In this document: positions 17,755 to 26,640 of the stretch, in pieces
Layout: the number at the start of each line of letters is the position of its first letter
How positions within the stretch are numbered: position 1 is the stretch's first letter
NCBI RefSeq assembly: GCF_000189535.1
Contig: NC_015145.1
Coordinates: forward strand, 3,348,001 to 3,412,000
Source: Pseudarthrobacter phenanthrenivorans Sphe3
Lineage (GTDB): Bacteria > Actinomycetota > Actinomycetes > Actinomycetales > Micrococcaceae
Length of the DNA stretch: 64,000 nucleotides
Direction of reading: 5' to 3'
The notes under the pieces: generated by a model
Database searches by the model: none
What the model saw: only the letters and a program-made list of their open reading frames with translations
What the model was told of the DNA's origin: nothing
Position numbers and translations under genes: made by a program

Positions 17755-19110
17755 ATGACCCTGCACGCCCCTGAATCCCCCGCAGCCACCACAGCAGCCG
17801 GCGCCGGACTGGACCGCGAGGAGACCATCTCCCGCGACGAGCTCGAGGCCCTCCAGCTCAGCCGGCTGCAGCACACCGTCGCCTACGCCTACGAGCGGGT
17901 GCCCCTGTACAAGCGGAAGTTCGACGACGCCGGCATCCACCCCAACGACCTGCGCGAACTGGACGACCTGGGTAACTTCCCCTTCACCACCAAGGATGAC
18001 CTGCGCGAGGAATACCCGTTCGGCATGTTCGCGGTGCCGCAAAACCAGGTGGCACGCGTCCACGCCAGCTCGGGCACCACGGGCCGGCCCACCGTCGTCG
18101 GCTACACCAAGCAGGACCTGGCCGACTGGGCCAAGTTGGTGGCACGCAGCTTCCGCGCCTCCGGCATCCGCCCCGGCATGAAGGTCCACAACGCCTACGG
18201 CTACGGCCTCTTCACCGGCGGCCTGGGCGCCCATGCCGGCGCCGAGGCCCTGGGGTGCACCGTCATCCCCATCTCCGGCGGCCAGACCGAACGCCAGATC
18301 CAGCTGATCCAGGACTTCAAGCCCGATGCGATCCTGGCCACCCCCACCTACCTGCTGACCATCGCGGACGCCATGGCGCACATGGGCATCGACCCCGCCT
18401 CCACGTCCCTGAAATACGCCGTGCTGGGCGCGGAGCCGTGGACGGAGGAGATGCGGCACGAGCTGGAGGTGACCATGAACCTCAAGGCTTGCGACATCTA
18501 CGGTTTGTCCGAGGTCATGGGCCCCGGCGTGGCCGGCGAAGCAGTGGAAACGCAGGACGGCAGCCACATCTGGGAGGACCACTTCCGCCCCGAAATCATC
18601 GACCCCTTCAACCCCGTGGTGGGCAAGGAGAACGTCCTGCGCGACGGCGAGCACGGCGAGCTGGTCTTCACGTCGCTCACCAAGGAAGCGCTGCCGATCA
18701 TCCGCTACCGCACCAAGGACCTCACCCGCCTGCTCCCCGGTTCGGCCCGACCGGCCCACCGCCGGATGGGACGGATCACCGGCCGCAGCGACGACATGAT
18801 TATCCTGCGCGGCGTGAACCTGTTCCCGTCGCAGATCGAGGAAATCGCCTTGCGGATCCCCGAGCTAAGCCCGCACTTCCAGCTGGAACTCACGCGGCCC
18901 GAGGGCCAGCGGATGGACCAGATGACGGTGAAGATTGAGCGCCGCGATTCGGTCACCGTGGAGCAGAGTGCGACGGCGGCGCGCACCTTGAAGGAGCAGA
19001 TCAAGATCCACGTGGGTTCTTCATGCGCGGTGGATGTTGTGGAGCCGGGGTCGCTGGAGCGGTCCAACGGCAAGCTGCGCCGCATCTACGACCTGCGCCC
19101 CAAGGCGTAG
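17755..19110 (+). CDS. paaK: Phenylacetate-CoA ligase
   Basis: This 451-residue AMP-forming ligase converts phenylacetate, CoA and ATP to phenylacetyl-CoA, the first step of the aerobic paa pathway. Visible motifs are the nucleotide loop HASSGTTGRPTVVGYT, GYGLFTGGLGAHAGAE, YGLSEVMGPGVAGE and the hinge region GRSDDMIILRGVN. Length is normal. It is the second gene of the paaI-paaK unit. The ring epoxidase genes paaABCDE are not in this window. Confidence 0.95.
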   Translation: MTLHAPESPAATTAAGAGLDREETISRDELEALQLSRLQHTVAYAYERVPLYKRKFDDAGIHPNDLRELDDLGNFPFTTKDDLREEYPFGMFAVPQNQVARVHASSGTTGRPTVVGYTKQDLADWAKLVARSFRASGIRPGMKVHNAYGYGLFTGGLGAHAGAEALGCTVIPISGGQTERQIQLIQDFKPDAILATPTYLLTIADAMAHMGIDPASTSLKYAVLGAEPWTEEMRHELEVTMNLKACDIYGLSEVMGPGVAGEAVETQDGSHIWEDHFRPEIIDPFNPVVGKENVLRDGEHGELVFTSLTKEALPIIRYRTKDLTRLLPGSARPAHRRMGRITGRSDDMIILRGVNLFPSQIEEIALRIPELSPHFQLELTRPEGQRMDQMTVKIERRDSVTVEQSATAARTLKEQIKIHVGSSCAVDVVEPGSLERSNGKLRRIYDLRPKA

Positions 19111-19182
19111 CGCTTCAGGTGGCGCCGGCGGCTTCGGCTGCCGGCGCCTTCGCGTTTCCGTGGGGTCTGTTGCTGCCGGCCG

Positions 19183-20982
19183 TCAGGAGTTTTCCGACAG
19201 CAGGACGAGGTTTCCGACGACGTCCCCGCCTTCCAGCCGGGCGTGCGCCTCTTTTGCCCTGGACAGCGGGAACCGGTCCGCGATCACGGGCCTGATCTTC
19301 CCGTCCTCGAGGAGCGAGTACAGCGTAGCCCACGCGTCCATCAGCGGTTTCCGGTCCAGCCGCCAGGACGTTGTTCCGTACAGGCGGATCCGCCTTCCCT
19401 TCGGAACCAGCTTCCGGCCCAGGGCCCGCAGCATGAGACGCACAGTTGCACCGGGGCTCCCCGGGTTGGCATATTCCACCAGCACCCCGCCCGGCCGCAG
19501 GACCACCAGGCCGGTGTCCACCCAGCTCCCGCCTGCTCCGTCCAGAACGGCATCCACGCCGGAGGGCTCCATGCTTTGCAGTGCCTTGACCACGTCCTCC
19601 GGTGACGGGTCCAGCGGCACCACCCCGTGCTCGCTAAGCCACGGGTGCTTTGCTGGGATATCCACGCCGTACATCCGGAGCTCCAACAACTGGCCGAGCT
19701 GGACAAGCGCTGTTCCGATCCCGCCGGCCGCGCCGAGAATGAGGATCGCCTGGCCACGCCGAATCCGGGCACCCCGTGACAGCGCCTGGTGGGCCACCAG
19801 GTAGTTCAGCGCCACCGCCACCACGTCCCCTGCGTCCAGGCCGGCGGGAATGCGCATCATTGGGTGCGAACTGACAAAGACGTACTCGGCGTACCCGCCC
19901 TTCTCGGTCATCACCACCACCCTGTCACCGGCGGCCACCGCAGTGACACCCGGTCCTACTGCGTCCACCACGCCCACCACGGCGTAACCGGGCACAAACG
20001 GGAATTGTGGCGGGTAGGTGGAGAGACCGTTCCGCGCCTGCACGTCGACGGCGCTCACGCTGCAGGCCTCGACCCGCACCCTGGCCTCGCCCCGGCGCGG
20101 CGCCCTCAGCCGCCGTCGTACAACTTCCAGTACTTCCGGCCCGCCCATCCTGGCGGCGGCCACGCAAAGATAATCGGCAGGCGCCGCAGAGGCGGGACCG
20201 GCGGGACCGCGCGCCGCACTCCGGGAAGCGAGCTCGTCCAGCTGCCGCGCGGCTTCCTGCCCGCTCATTGCGGGACCATGCCCGCTGGCCAGCACCCGCG
20301 GCTTAAGCCGCGCCAGCGCACGCACCGAAGCCTCCGCCGTCGGCCAGTCCCAGGTGGCGATCCAGGGCGGACCGCTGACCCTCGGCGTGCGTCCCAGGAG
20401 GCCGCGCACCGAGTTCAGGTCCGTGGTCAGCAGGGCGTCGCCTGTAAGCAGCACGCCGTCGGACTCGCGAAAGAGTGCGACATGTCCCGGCGTGTGCCCG
20501 GGCGTGGGCACGCACGTCCAGTCCCGCAGCCCCGGCACCCCGCCGGCCGGATCGAAGGGGCGCACCACACCGCTCATGTCCGTCGCCGGCATGGTCCCTG
20601 GCGGCAGGACCTTCAGCAACGGCCTCAGCACCCACCGGTCCAGGGGGTTCGCATACTCATCAAGCAGCTGTCCGGGAGCTTGCGGCAGCTCAGCAGGGTG
20701 GACGTGGACGGGCAGGTTCCACCGCCGGGCCAGTTCCGGGGCGGCACCGGAATGGTCGGGGTGGATATGCGTCAGGACTATCGCCGCCGGCACGTCCGCG
20801 CCGAAAAGGGATTTCGCCGCCGCCACGATCTGCTCTGCGGCATTCGGCCAGCCTGTATCCACCAGGACCCACCCCTGGCCGGAGCGCACCAGGTAAACGT
20901 GGGAGGCGAGCCGGCCCCTTCCGGTGCTGAGCTGGTACACGCCGTCCGCGACGGCGGTGGGCTGGGGCATTGCGGGGTCCAT
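19183..20982 (-). CDS. Fusion of metallo-beta-lactamase-fold hydrolase and zinc-free MDR quinone oxidoreductase
   Basis: This 599-residue protein starts at ATG 20982 behind AGGAAGG. Residues 1-260 form an MBL-fold hydrolase with the full metal set: THIHPDHSG, GHTPGH, TGDALL and SGHGP. Residues 290-599 form a medium-chain dehydrogenase/reductase with FVPGYAVVGVV and the NADP-binding GAAGGIGTALVQLGQ. It lacks the cysteines of zinc alcohol dehydrogenases, so it is quinone-oxidoreductase-like. The frame is continuous with a disordered Ala/Pro linker. Such a hydrolase-reductase fusion may act in sequence on a thioester or lactone product; the substrate is unknown. Confidence 0.85.
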   Translation of the reverse strand: MDPAMPQPTAVADGVYQLSTGRGRLASHVYLVRSGQGWVLVDTGWPNAAEQIVAAAKSLFGADVPAAIVLTHIHPDHSGAAPELARRWNLPVHVHPAELPQAPGQLLDEYANPLDRWVLRPLLKVLPPGTMPATDMSGVVRPFDPAGGVPGLRDWTCVPTPGHTPGHVALFRESDGVLLTGDALLTTDLNSVRGLLGRTPRVSGPPWIATWDWPTAEASVRALARLKPRVLASGHGPAMSGQEAARQLDELASRSAARGPAGPASAAPADYLCVAAARMGGPEVLEVVRRRLRAPRRGEARVRVEACSVSAVDVQARNGLSTYPPQFPFVPGYAVVGVVDAVGPGVTAVAAGDRVVVMTEKGGYAEYVFVSSHPMMRIPAGLDAGDVVAVALNYLVAHQALSRGARIRRGQAILILGAAGGIGTALVQLGQLLELRMYGVDIPAKHPWLSEHGVVPLDPSPEDVVKALQSMEPSGVDAVLDGAGGSWVDTGLVVLRPGGVLVEYANPGSPGATVRLMLRALGRKLVPKGRRIRLYGTTSWRLDRKPLMDAWATLYSLLEDGKIRPVIADRFPLSRAKEAHARLEGGDVVGNLVLLSENS

Positions 20983-21125
20983 GAGCGGGCCTTCCTGGTC
21001 AGCCTTTTCCTGGGTCAGTCCTTAGTCAGGCGTGCGCGGGAGGCGGCAGCGGCCTCCCCAACCAGCGTGGCCGCCCGGCCAAGGGGGGCCCAGAGTCCAA
21101 GGTCCCGATCAACTAATAACGCTAA

Positions 21126-21147
21126 TTACCGAACGTTCATGAGAAAA
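21126..21147. promoter_or_regulatory. PaaR-type operator (site 2) over the tetR start
   Basis: TTACCGAACGTTCATGAG begins a 22-bp match to the operator pattern of the paa genes. It contains the perfect 8-bp palindrome GAACGTTC. It overlaps the region just before the tetR start codon, with TAATAA/TAATTA -10-like sequences beside it, which fits autorepression. Confidence 0.65.
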
Positions 21148-21764
21148 TGGCCGGTATGTCCACAACTGATGCACCCACCAAGCGCGGCCGCCCGGGATAC
21201 GACCAGCAATCGGTGCTGCGCATCGCCGTCGACGTCTTCAACCGGCACGGCTACGACGCGACGTCCATGGGCATCCTTGCCGACAACCTCGGCATTTCCA
21301 AGTCTGCCATCTACCACCACGTCCCCTCCAAGGGCGACCTGCTCAAACTGGCCCTGGACCACGCACTCGGTGGGCTGGAAGCCATTCTGGAAGAACCCGC
21401 CGCCACTTCCGGCGCGGCCGACGCGCGCCTTGAGTTCGTGCTCCGCCAAACGGTGGCCGTCCTGGTGGAGAGGCTGCCGTTCGTTACGCTGCTCCTGCGC
21501 CTGCGCGGCAATACCGAGATCGAGCGGGATGCCCTGGAACGCCGCCGGACGTTCGACCACAAGGTGGCCGCACTGATCTCCGCGGCGCGCGACGAAGGAT
21601 CACTGCGCCAGGACATCGATCCGCGCACCGTCACCCGCCTGTTGTTCGGCATGATCAACTCGATCGTGGAATGGTACAAACCAGGCGGCTCGCTCTCCCC
21701 GCAGCGGCTGGCCGACGACGTGATCACCATGGCGTTCGACGGCCTGCACTCCACTAAGCCTTAA
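21147..21764 (+). CDS. paaR: TetR-family repressor, probable PaaR
   Basis: This 205-residue protein has an N-terminal HTH (GILADNLGISKSAIYHHVPSK, about residues 39-59) and an all-helical C-terminal ligand-binding domain. It was assigned as the phenylacetyl-CoA-responsive repressor because its own start carries the same operator found before paaI, paaZ and the thiolase operon. ATG 21156 is an alternative start; neither has a strong ribosome site, so the transcript may have a very short leader. Confidence 0.8.
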   Translation: MAGMSTTDAPTKRGRPGYDQQSVLRIAVDVFNRHGYDATSMGILADNLGISKSAIYHHVPSKGDLLKLALDHALGGLEAILEEPAATSGAADARLEFVLRQTVAVLVERLPFVTLLLRLRGNTEIERDALERRRTFDHKVAALISAARDEGSLRQDIDPRTVTRLLFGMINSIVEWYKPGGSLSPQRLADDVITMAFDGLHSTKP

Positions 21765-21768
21765 TCAC

Positions 21769-21834
21769 CCCAACTAGGTAGCGCTAAGTGTCGTTTTGAC
21801 CGCCCAAAACGACACTTAGCGCTACCTAGTTGGG
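21769..21834. repeat. Inverted-repeat element A, copy 1 (perfect 30-bp arms)
   Basis: Two perfectly complementary 30-base arms (CCCAACTAGGTAGCGC... and its inverse) flank a 6-base loop. A second 66-bp copy lies at 47138-47203, with an identical right arm and two changes in the left arm. There is no T-tract. It sits 4 bases after the tetR stop and may act as a transcription barrier, but its duplication marks it as a dispersed repeat. Confidence 0.85.
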
Positions 21835-21888
21835 CTGGGCACCTCCTGCTGGGCGTCCCCGGATCGGAACAGCGCCCCTCGAAAATAA

Positions 21889-21905
21889 TAAGGATGCTTG
21901 GTATT
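21889..21905 (+). promoter_or_regulatory. Shared motif TAANNATGCTTNNTRTT, copy 2 (upstream of htrA-like gene)
   Basis: TAAGGATGCTTGGTATT ends 56 bases before the start codon of the lipoprotein protease. All ten fixed positions of the motif seen at 11639 and 35600 are kept. Confidence 0.45.
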
Positions 21906-21961
21906 TCTGCAGATCCCCGACTACGGTGGTAGGACCAGCCAGGATCCGCAGGAGGTTGTCA

Positions 21962-23065
21962 ATGAGCACCAGCAGCAGCCGAACATCACGCCCGCGCGTC
22001 CGCTTCCGCGCGGCAGCCGGAGCAGCGGTCCTGGCGGCGTCGCTGACCCTGGCCGCCTGCACCGGCTCCACCCCTCCCCCGACGCCCAGCGGATCCTCCC
22101 CGGGAGCAACCTCCACGGCCACCCCCGGCAGCACCGCCGCGGCCCCGGCACCCGCCGCCGCCGGCGACATCCCGCAGCTCGTGGAGAACCTGGCTCCCTC
22201 CGTGGTGACCATCTTCACCGAGGGCGGACTGGGCAGCGGCGTGGTCTACTCGGAGGACGGCCTCATCCTCACCAACGAGCACGTGATCCGGGGCAACGAG
22301 AGGGTGGAAGTAGCCTTCGCGGACGGCCAGCGGGTGGAGGGCACCGTCAGGGCCACCGATCCCGTCACGGACCTCGCCCTGGTCCAGGCCAACCGCACCG
22401 GACTCCCCAAACCCGTGTACCAGACCGACCTGCCGCGCGTGGGCGAAGGCGCCCTGGTCCTCGGTTCCCCGCTCGGCTTTGAAAACACCGCCACGTCCGG
22501 CATTATCTCGGGACTGCACCGCTCCATTCCCGGGTCTGCCTCCAACAGCCTGTCCCTGGTGGACCTGATCCAGACCGACGCGCCCATCAGCCCGGGCAAT
22601 TCCGGCGGCGCCGTGATCAACATGCGCGGGGAGATCATCGGCATCAGCGAGGCCTACATTCCGCCCTCTGCCGGCGCAGTGTCGCTCGGCTTCGCGATTC
22701 CCGCAGCCACCGCCGTGGAGGTCGCGGAGGAACTGCTTGCGGACGGCACCGCCGAACACGCCTACCTGGGCCTCACTCCCGGCGAACTGACCGCCCAGAT
22801 AGCCGAGCAGTTGGGCATCGAGGCCACCACCGGCGTGGTGGTCCTGGCAGTGGACGACGACGGCCCCGCAGGACGTGCGGGCATCCGCCCCGGCGACGTC
22901 CTGGAGTCCATGGAAGGCGTGGAACTCAATGTCCCTGAGAAGCTGCTGGCTGAACTCCGCAACCGCAACCCCGGCGATACCGTAGGCTTCAAGGTCAAGC
23001 GGAATGGCCAGAGCCTCGACCTTAAGGCGGACCTCATCGCCCGGCCAACAAGTAACACCCGATAG
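21962..23065 (+). CDS. Lipoprotein HtrA/DegP-like trypsin-family serine protease with PDZ domain
   Basis: This 367-residue protein starts at ATG 21962 behind AGGAGG. It has a lipoprotein signal with the lipobox LTLAAC, then an Ala/Pro/Thr linker, an S1C protease domain and one C-terminal PDZ domain (ELTAQIAEQLGIEATTGVVV). The triad is His107 (NEHV), Asp137 (TDLAL) and Ser214 (GNSGGAV). It should be tethered outside the membrane and remove damaged exported proteins. The shared upstream motif supports stress induction. A small acidic gene follows after 12 bases. Confidence 0.9.
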   Translation: MSTSSSRTSRPRVRFRAAAGAAVLAASLTLAACTGSTPPPTPSGSSPGATSTATPGSTAAAPAPAAAGDIPQLVENLAPSVVTIFTEGGLGSGVVYSEDGLILTNEHVIRGNERVEVAFADGQRVEGTVRATDPVTDLALVQANRTGLPKPVYQTDLPRVGEGALVLGSPLGFENTATSGIISGLHRSIPGSASNSLSLVDLIQTDAPISPGNSGGAVINMRGEIIGISEAYIPPSAGAVSLGFAIPAATAVEVAEELLADGTAEHAYLGLTPGELTAQIAEQLGIEATTGVVVLAVDDDGPAGRAGIRPGDVLESMEGVELNVPEKLLAELRNRNPGDTVGFKVKRNGQSLDLKADLIARPTSNTR

Positions 23066-23077
23066 GAAGGTAAGAAA

Positions 23078-23383
23078 ATGAGCCACCCCAAGGAAGAACC
23101 GGACGCCGGCTACATCATTCCGGACCCCTCCCAGGTCCGGGAGGACATCCCCGGCGACGCCGGTGACGAGGCCAACGTAATCCGCTTCAGCGAAGAACAG
23201 GCCCTGATCGAGGAACAGTCCCACGGCATCCGGCCGGACACCTACAGCGTCCCCTCCGGCGGCCCCACCATGGCCGAGGCCCGCGGCAACATGGACCTCT
23301 CGGACCAGAGCGAAAGCGGGCACGGGACCGGGCCTGAGGATGACAGCAGTGACGACGGCCTGCACGGCGGCGCCGAGTCCTGA
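23078..23383 (+). CDS. Small acidic protein of unknown function, co-transcribed with the HtrA-like protease
   Basis: This 101-residue protein starts 12 bases after the protease stop, behind ATAGGAAGG. It is strongly acidic and hydrophilic (many Asp, Glu, Ser, Gly), with no signal, membrane segment or recognisable domain. The middle part (VIRFSEEQALIEEQSHGIRP) could form a helix. A strong bidirectional terminator follows. Being in the protease operon is the only hint of function. Confidence 0.7.
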   Translation: MSHPKEEPDAGYIIPDPSQVREDIPGDAGDEANVIRFSEEQALIEEQSHGIRPDTYSVPSGGPTMAEARGNMDLSDQSESGHGTGPEDDSSDDGLHGGAES

Positions 23384-23399
23384 CCCTCGTTCAGTACTG

Positions 23400-23452
23400 A
23401 AGGCAACGGCAGGGGCCCTCCGGTTATCCGGAAGGGCCCCTGCCGTTGCCTT
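23400..23452. terminator. Long bidirectional hairpin terminator
   Basis: A stem of about 24 bp (AAGGCAACGGCAGGGGCCC...CCGG against its inverse, one mismatch) with a TTAT loop lies between two convergent genes. The closing AA/TT ends give short T-runs on both strands. Confidence 0.8.
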
Positions 23453-23464
23453 GCGTTATGCCCT

Positions 23465-23872
23465 TTACAGCTCGTATTCAGCCTGCACGCCGAGCTTCTC
23501 ATGCACGCAGAGGATGTTGTGCTCCGTGTCCATGAACCAGGCGCACTTTTCCGAGTCCGTGGTGCAGATATGGTTCTCTGTCTTCAGGTTCGGCAGGTCG
23601 TAGTCCTGGAACTGCACGCCCCTGGACTCCATGTCGCGGACGGTTTTCTCGATGTCCGTGACCTCGAAGCTCAAGGCCGTATGGTCGGAGTGCTTCCCGT
23701 CCGAAACCGGCATCAACTGCAGCATCGGACCGCCGTCGCTGCCGAGTAGTTCGCTACCGTCATCTGCCTTGCCGCGGTGCGGGAGTCCGAGTTTTTCGGT
23801 GTAGAACCTGCGGGCCCGCGCCGGATCATCGACCGGCAGGACGGTTGTGACTGTGTTCAATCTAAGGCTCAT
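23465..23872 (-). CDS. VOC-superfamily (glyoxalase/bleomycin-resistance fold) protein
   Basis: This 135-residue protein has the paired beta-alpha-beta-beta-beta modules of the VOC fold (VLPVDDPARARRFYTEKLGLP, then HTALSFEVTDIEKTVRDMES, and a C-terminal FMDTEHNILCVHE). A metal site from His and Glu is possible. VOC proteins include lyases, isomerases, dioxygenases and drug-binding proteins, and nothing here singles out one. It is convergent with the protease operon and follows paaZ on the same strand, 66 bases away. Confidence 0.85.
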   Translation of the reverse strand: MSLRLNTVTTVLPVDDPARARRFYTEKLGLPHRGKADDGSELLGSDGGPMLQLMPVSDGKHSDHTALSFEVTDIEKTVRDMESRGVQFQDYDLPNLKTENHICTTDSEKCAWFMDTEHNILCVHEKLGVQAEYEL

Positions 23873-23938
23873 CTAGCCACCTCCTACGGGCAGAATTTTA
23901 CGCTTCTGCCCGCGAAAAAATACCCCGCAAGGGTGGGG

Positions 23939-26050
23939 CTACTTCTCCACGAGGGTGAGGACGTCGTAGGTGGCCACGATCTCGTCGTTCTGGTTCGTGA
24001 GGACTGCGTCCCAGGCCACCTCGCCGTACTCGTCCGTTTCGCGGGGGGTGATCTTCTTGGCGGTCAGGGTCACGCGGATGGAGTCCCCTGCGGCCACCGG
24101 AGTGATGAAGCGCAGGTTTTCCAGGCCGTAGTTGGCCAGGACAGGGCCCGGCGCCGGCTCCACGAACAGTCCCGCGCCCCACGCGAGCAGCAGGTAGCCA
24201 TGCGCCACAATCCCCGGGAAGAACGGATTGGCTTCCGCGGCCTCCTGGTTGGTGTGGGCGTAGAACGTGTCCCCGGTGGAGTTGGCGAACGCGGTGATGT
24301 CCTCCAGCATGACCTGCCGCAGGTCGGACCGGACGGCGTCGCCGATCCGCAGCGTCTCCAGCGACTTCCGGAACGGGTGCGTCCCCTCGGTCTCAACCGT
24401 GAAGTTGCGGTCCGCGCCGGCATGCCAGACGCCGGTGACTGCGGTGAGCATGTTGGGCGAGCCTTGGATGGCGGTGCGCTGCATGTGGTGCATCACCGAC
24501 CGGATGCCGCCCAGTTCCTCGCCGCCGCCGGCGCGGCCGGGGCCGCCGTGGACCAGGTGCGGGACCGGCGAGCCGTGGCCGGTGGAGCTGCGGGCGTCCT
24601 CCCGGTTGAGCATGAGCACGCGGCCGTGGTGGGCTGCGATGCCGGTGACCAGTTCGCGCGCCACCTCGGGATCGTTGGTGCAGACGGTGGCCACCAGGGA
24701 GCCGCTGCCGCGGGCGGCGAGGCGGACGGCGTCGGCAAGGTCCTTGTAGCCGATCACCGATGAGACGGGACCGAACGCCTCCAGTGAGTGGACTTCCTCC
24801 GCTTCGGGGTCCTGCCAGTTCAGCAGGACCGGCGCCATGAACGCGCCGCCTTCCACCACTCCGGTGGTTCCGTCGGCAGAGGTGACCGACGGCGAATCGA
24901 GCGTTCCGTACGCAAGCTCACCTCCGGCGTCGAGCATTGATTGGACGGCAGCCCGGACGTCATTGAGCTGCTCCACAGAGGCGAGTGCGCCCATGGTCAC
25001 GCCGTCTGCCCGCGGATCGCCCAGGACAATCCGCTCACTGATGCGCTTGCCGACGGCAGCGGACACTGCCGGGACCAGGTCCTGCGGCACGATGGCCCGG
25101 CGGATGGCGGTGCACTTCTGGCCTGCCTTGGCGGTCATTTCCGTGACCACGGACTTGACGAAGGCGTCGAACTCGGGGGTGCCCTCCACGGCGTCAGGGC
25201 CAAGGATGGCGGCGTTCAGAGAGTCTGTTTCGGAGGTGAACCGGACTCCGCCCTGGACCACGTTGGGATGGGACTTCAGGGACAGCGCCGTGGAGGCGGA
25301 GCCGGTGAAGGCCACCAGGTCCCGGTAGTCCAGCACGTCCAGGAGCCCCCGGACAGAGCCGGAAATCAGTTGCAGCGAGCCCTTGGGCAGGATGTTGGAT
25401 TCGACGATCGCCTTGACCACGGCTGCGGCCACATACCCGGTGGGCGTGGCCGGCTTGACGATAGTGGGCACACCGGCGATGAAGGCAGGCGCGAATTTCT
25501 CCAGCATCCCCCAGACCGGGAAGTTGAAGGCGTTGATCTGCACGGCCACGCCCGGGATGCGTGTGTAGATGTGCTCGCCGGCGAAGGATCCGTCCTTGGA
25601 CAGCACCTCCATGGGCCCGTCCACCACCACCTGGGAGTTGGGGAGCTCGCGCCGGCCCTTGGACCCGAAGGTGAAGAGGACGCCGATGCCGCCGTCGATA
25701 TCGATCAGGTTGTCCACTTTGGTGGCACCGGTCTGCGCCGAGAAGGTGTAGAAGTGCTCGCGCCGGGCGTGCAGGTACTGCGCCAGTTCCTTGAGCTTGA
25801 GGGCGCGCTGGTGGAAGGTCAGCCGTCCCAGTTCCTCCTGGCCGGTGGTCCGGCCGTAGTCGACCACCTCGGCCAGGTCCAGCCCTTCGGTACTCACCTT
25901 GGCCAGGACTTCCCCGGTGCTCGCATCCCTGACGGGCGTCGCGGACGCGGCCGATCCGGCGTCGGGCGTCCACCAGGAATCCAGGACGAAGCTGGGCACT
26001 GTCTCGACGGTGTCGACCGTGGCCTCGGGAGCTGTGGCAGTGGTGGTCAT
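23939..26050 (-). CDS. paaZ: Bifunctional oxepin-CoA hydrolase / semialdehyde dehydrogenase PaaZ
   Basis: This 703-residue protein has an N-terminal aldehyde dehydrogenase domain (about 1-520) with the AGQKCTAIRRA cysteine region. The C-terminal MaoC-like hotdog hydratase domain (about 545-700) carries NPFFPGIVAHGYLLLAW. Together they open the oxepin-CoA ring and oxidise the resulting semialdehyde in phenylacetate breakdown. ATG 26050 has GGAAGGA upstream; the frame runs on to 26209 but that part crosses the PaaR operator and is not coding. It is divergent from the second thioesterase gene. Confidence 0.93.
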   Translation of the reverse strand: MTTTATAPEATVDTVETVPSFVLDSWWTPDAGSAASATPVRDASTGEVLAKVSTEGLDLAEVVDYGRTTGQEELGRLTFHQRALKLKELAQYLHARREHFYTFSAQTGATKVDNLIDIDGGIGVLFTFGSKGRRELPNSQVVVDGPMEVLSKDGSFAGEHIYTRIPGVAVQINAFNFPVWGMLEKFAPAFIAGVPTIVKPATPTGYVAAAVVKAIVESNILPKGSLQLISGSVRGLLDVLDYRDLVAFTGSASTALSLKSHPNVVQGGVRFTSETDSLNAAILGPDAVEGTPEFDAFVKSVVTEMTAKAGQKCTAIRRAIVPQDLVPAVSAAVGKRISERIVLGDPRADGVTMGALASVEQLNDVRAAVQSMLDAGGELAYGTLDSPSVTSADGTTGVVEGGAFMAPVLLNWQDPEAEEVHSLEAFGPVSSVIGYKDLADAVRLAARGSGSLVATVCTNDPEVARELVTGIAAHHGRVLMLNREDARSSTGHGSPVPHLVHGGPGRAGGGEELGGIRSVMHHMQRTAIQGSPNMLTAVTGVWHAGADRNFTVETEGTHPFRKSLETLRIGDAVRSDLRQVMLEDITAFANSTGDTFYAHTNQEAAEANPFFPGIVAHGYLLLAWGAGLFVEPAPGPVLANYGLENLRFITPVAAGDSIRVTLTAKKITPRETDEYGEVAWDAVLTNQNDEIVATYDVLTLVEK

Positions 26051-26097
26051 CGTTGACGGGTCCTTCCAACAAAGGGGCAGACAGAAGCGGCCACTGA

Positions 26098-26119
26098 TTA
26101 CTGACCGTCCGTTCGGTAA
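26098..26119. promoter_or_regulatory. PaaR-type operator (site 3) between paaZ and the second thioesterase
   Basis: A 22-bp site with TTACTGACCG at one end and CGGTAA at the other lies between two divergent genes, 48 bases from the paaZ start and 75 from the thioesterase start. It is the closest of the four to the published PaaR pattern, so one repressor can control both directions. Confidence 0.8.
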
Positions 26120-26193
26120 TATATTCACCATACATGAAGTGCCGTGCCGCACACTAGAAGGCCGGGACTGATTCCGCCACCCAAAGGAGAACC

Positions 26194-26637
26194 ATGAGCG
26201 CGCCGTCACCCAAGGAAACTGCGGAAGAGCAGCAGCCTGCCCACGAGCTGTGGAAGATCACCCTCGGCGAGCTGGACGAGAAAATGGGCGTGAAGATCGT
26301 CGAGGAGTCCGTGGAGCGGGTAGTGGCCACCATGCCGGTGGAGGGGAACCGGCAGTCCTTCGGCCTGCTGCATGGCGGGGCGTCCTTGGCCGTGGGCGAA
26401 GCGGTGGGTTCCTGGGCCGCGGTCATCCACGCAAGCACCATGGGCAAGACGGCGGTGGGCGTGGACGTCTCGGCCACGCATCACCGTTCCGCCCGGGAAG
26501 GGCTGGTGACCATCACGGCAACGCCCATCCATCTGGGCGGCACCCTCACCACCCACGAGGTGCTCATCACCAACGAGGCGGGCCAGCGGCTCTGCACCCT
26601 GCGCATCACCAACCTGCTGATGCGGCGCCACAAGTAG
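26194..26637 (+). CDS. Hotdog-fold acyl-CoA thioesterase (second of the paa regulon)
   Basis: This 147-residue protein has the hotdog motif FGLLHGGASLAVGEAVGSWAA and VGVDVSATHHRSAREG, like PaaI/YdiI/EntH-type thioesterases. AAAGGAG precedes ATG 26194. It differs clearly from PaaI at 17266, so it is not a recent duplicate. Its divergence from paaZ around the PaaR operator suggests release of a CoA ester in phenylacetate breakdown. A DHNA-CoA-like thioesterase role in menaquinone synthesis is an alternative. Confidence 0.85.
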   Translation: MSAPSPKETAEEQQPAHELWKITLGELDEKMGVKIVEESVERVVATMPVEGNRQSFGLLHGGASLAVGEAVGSWAAVIHASTMGKTAVGVDVSATHHRSAREGLVTITATPIHLGGTLTTHEVLITNEAGQRLCTLRITNLLMRRHK

Positions 26638-26640
26638 CTG

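Noticed and set aside
20983..21125. CTGACTAAGGACTGACC repeats upstream of the MBL-MDR fusion as a firm operator
   Set aside because: Short imperfect direct repeats with no second occurrence in the window; noted only as a possibility in the fusion finding.
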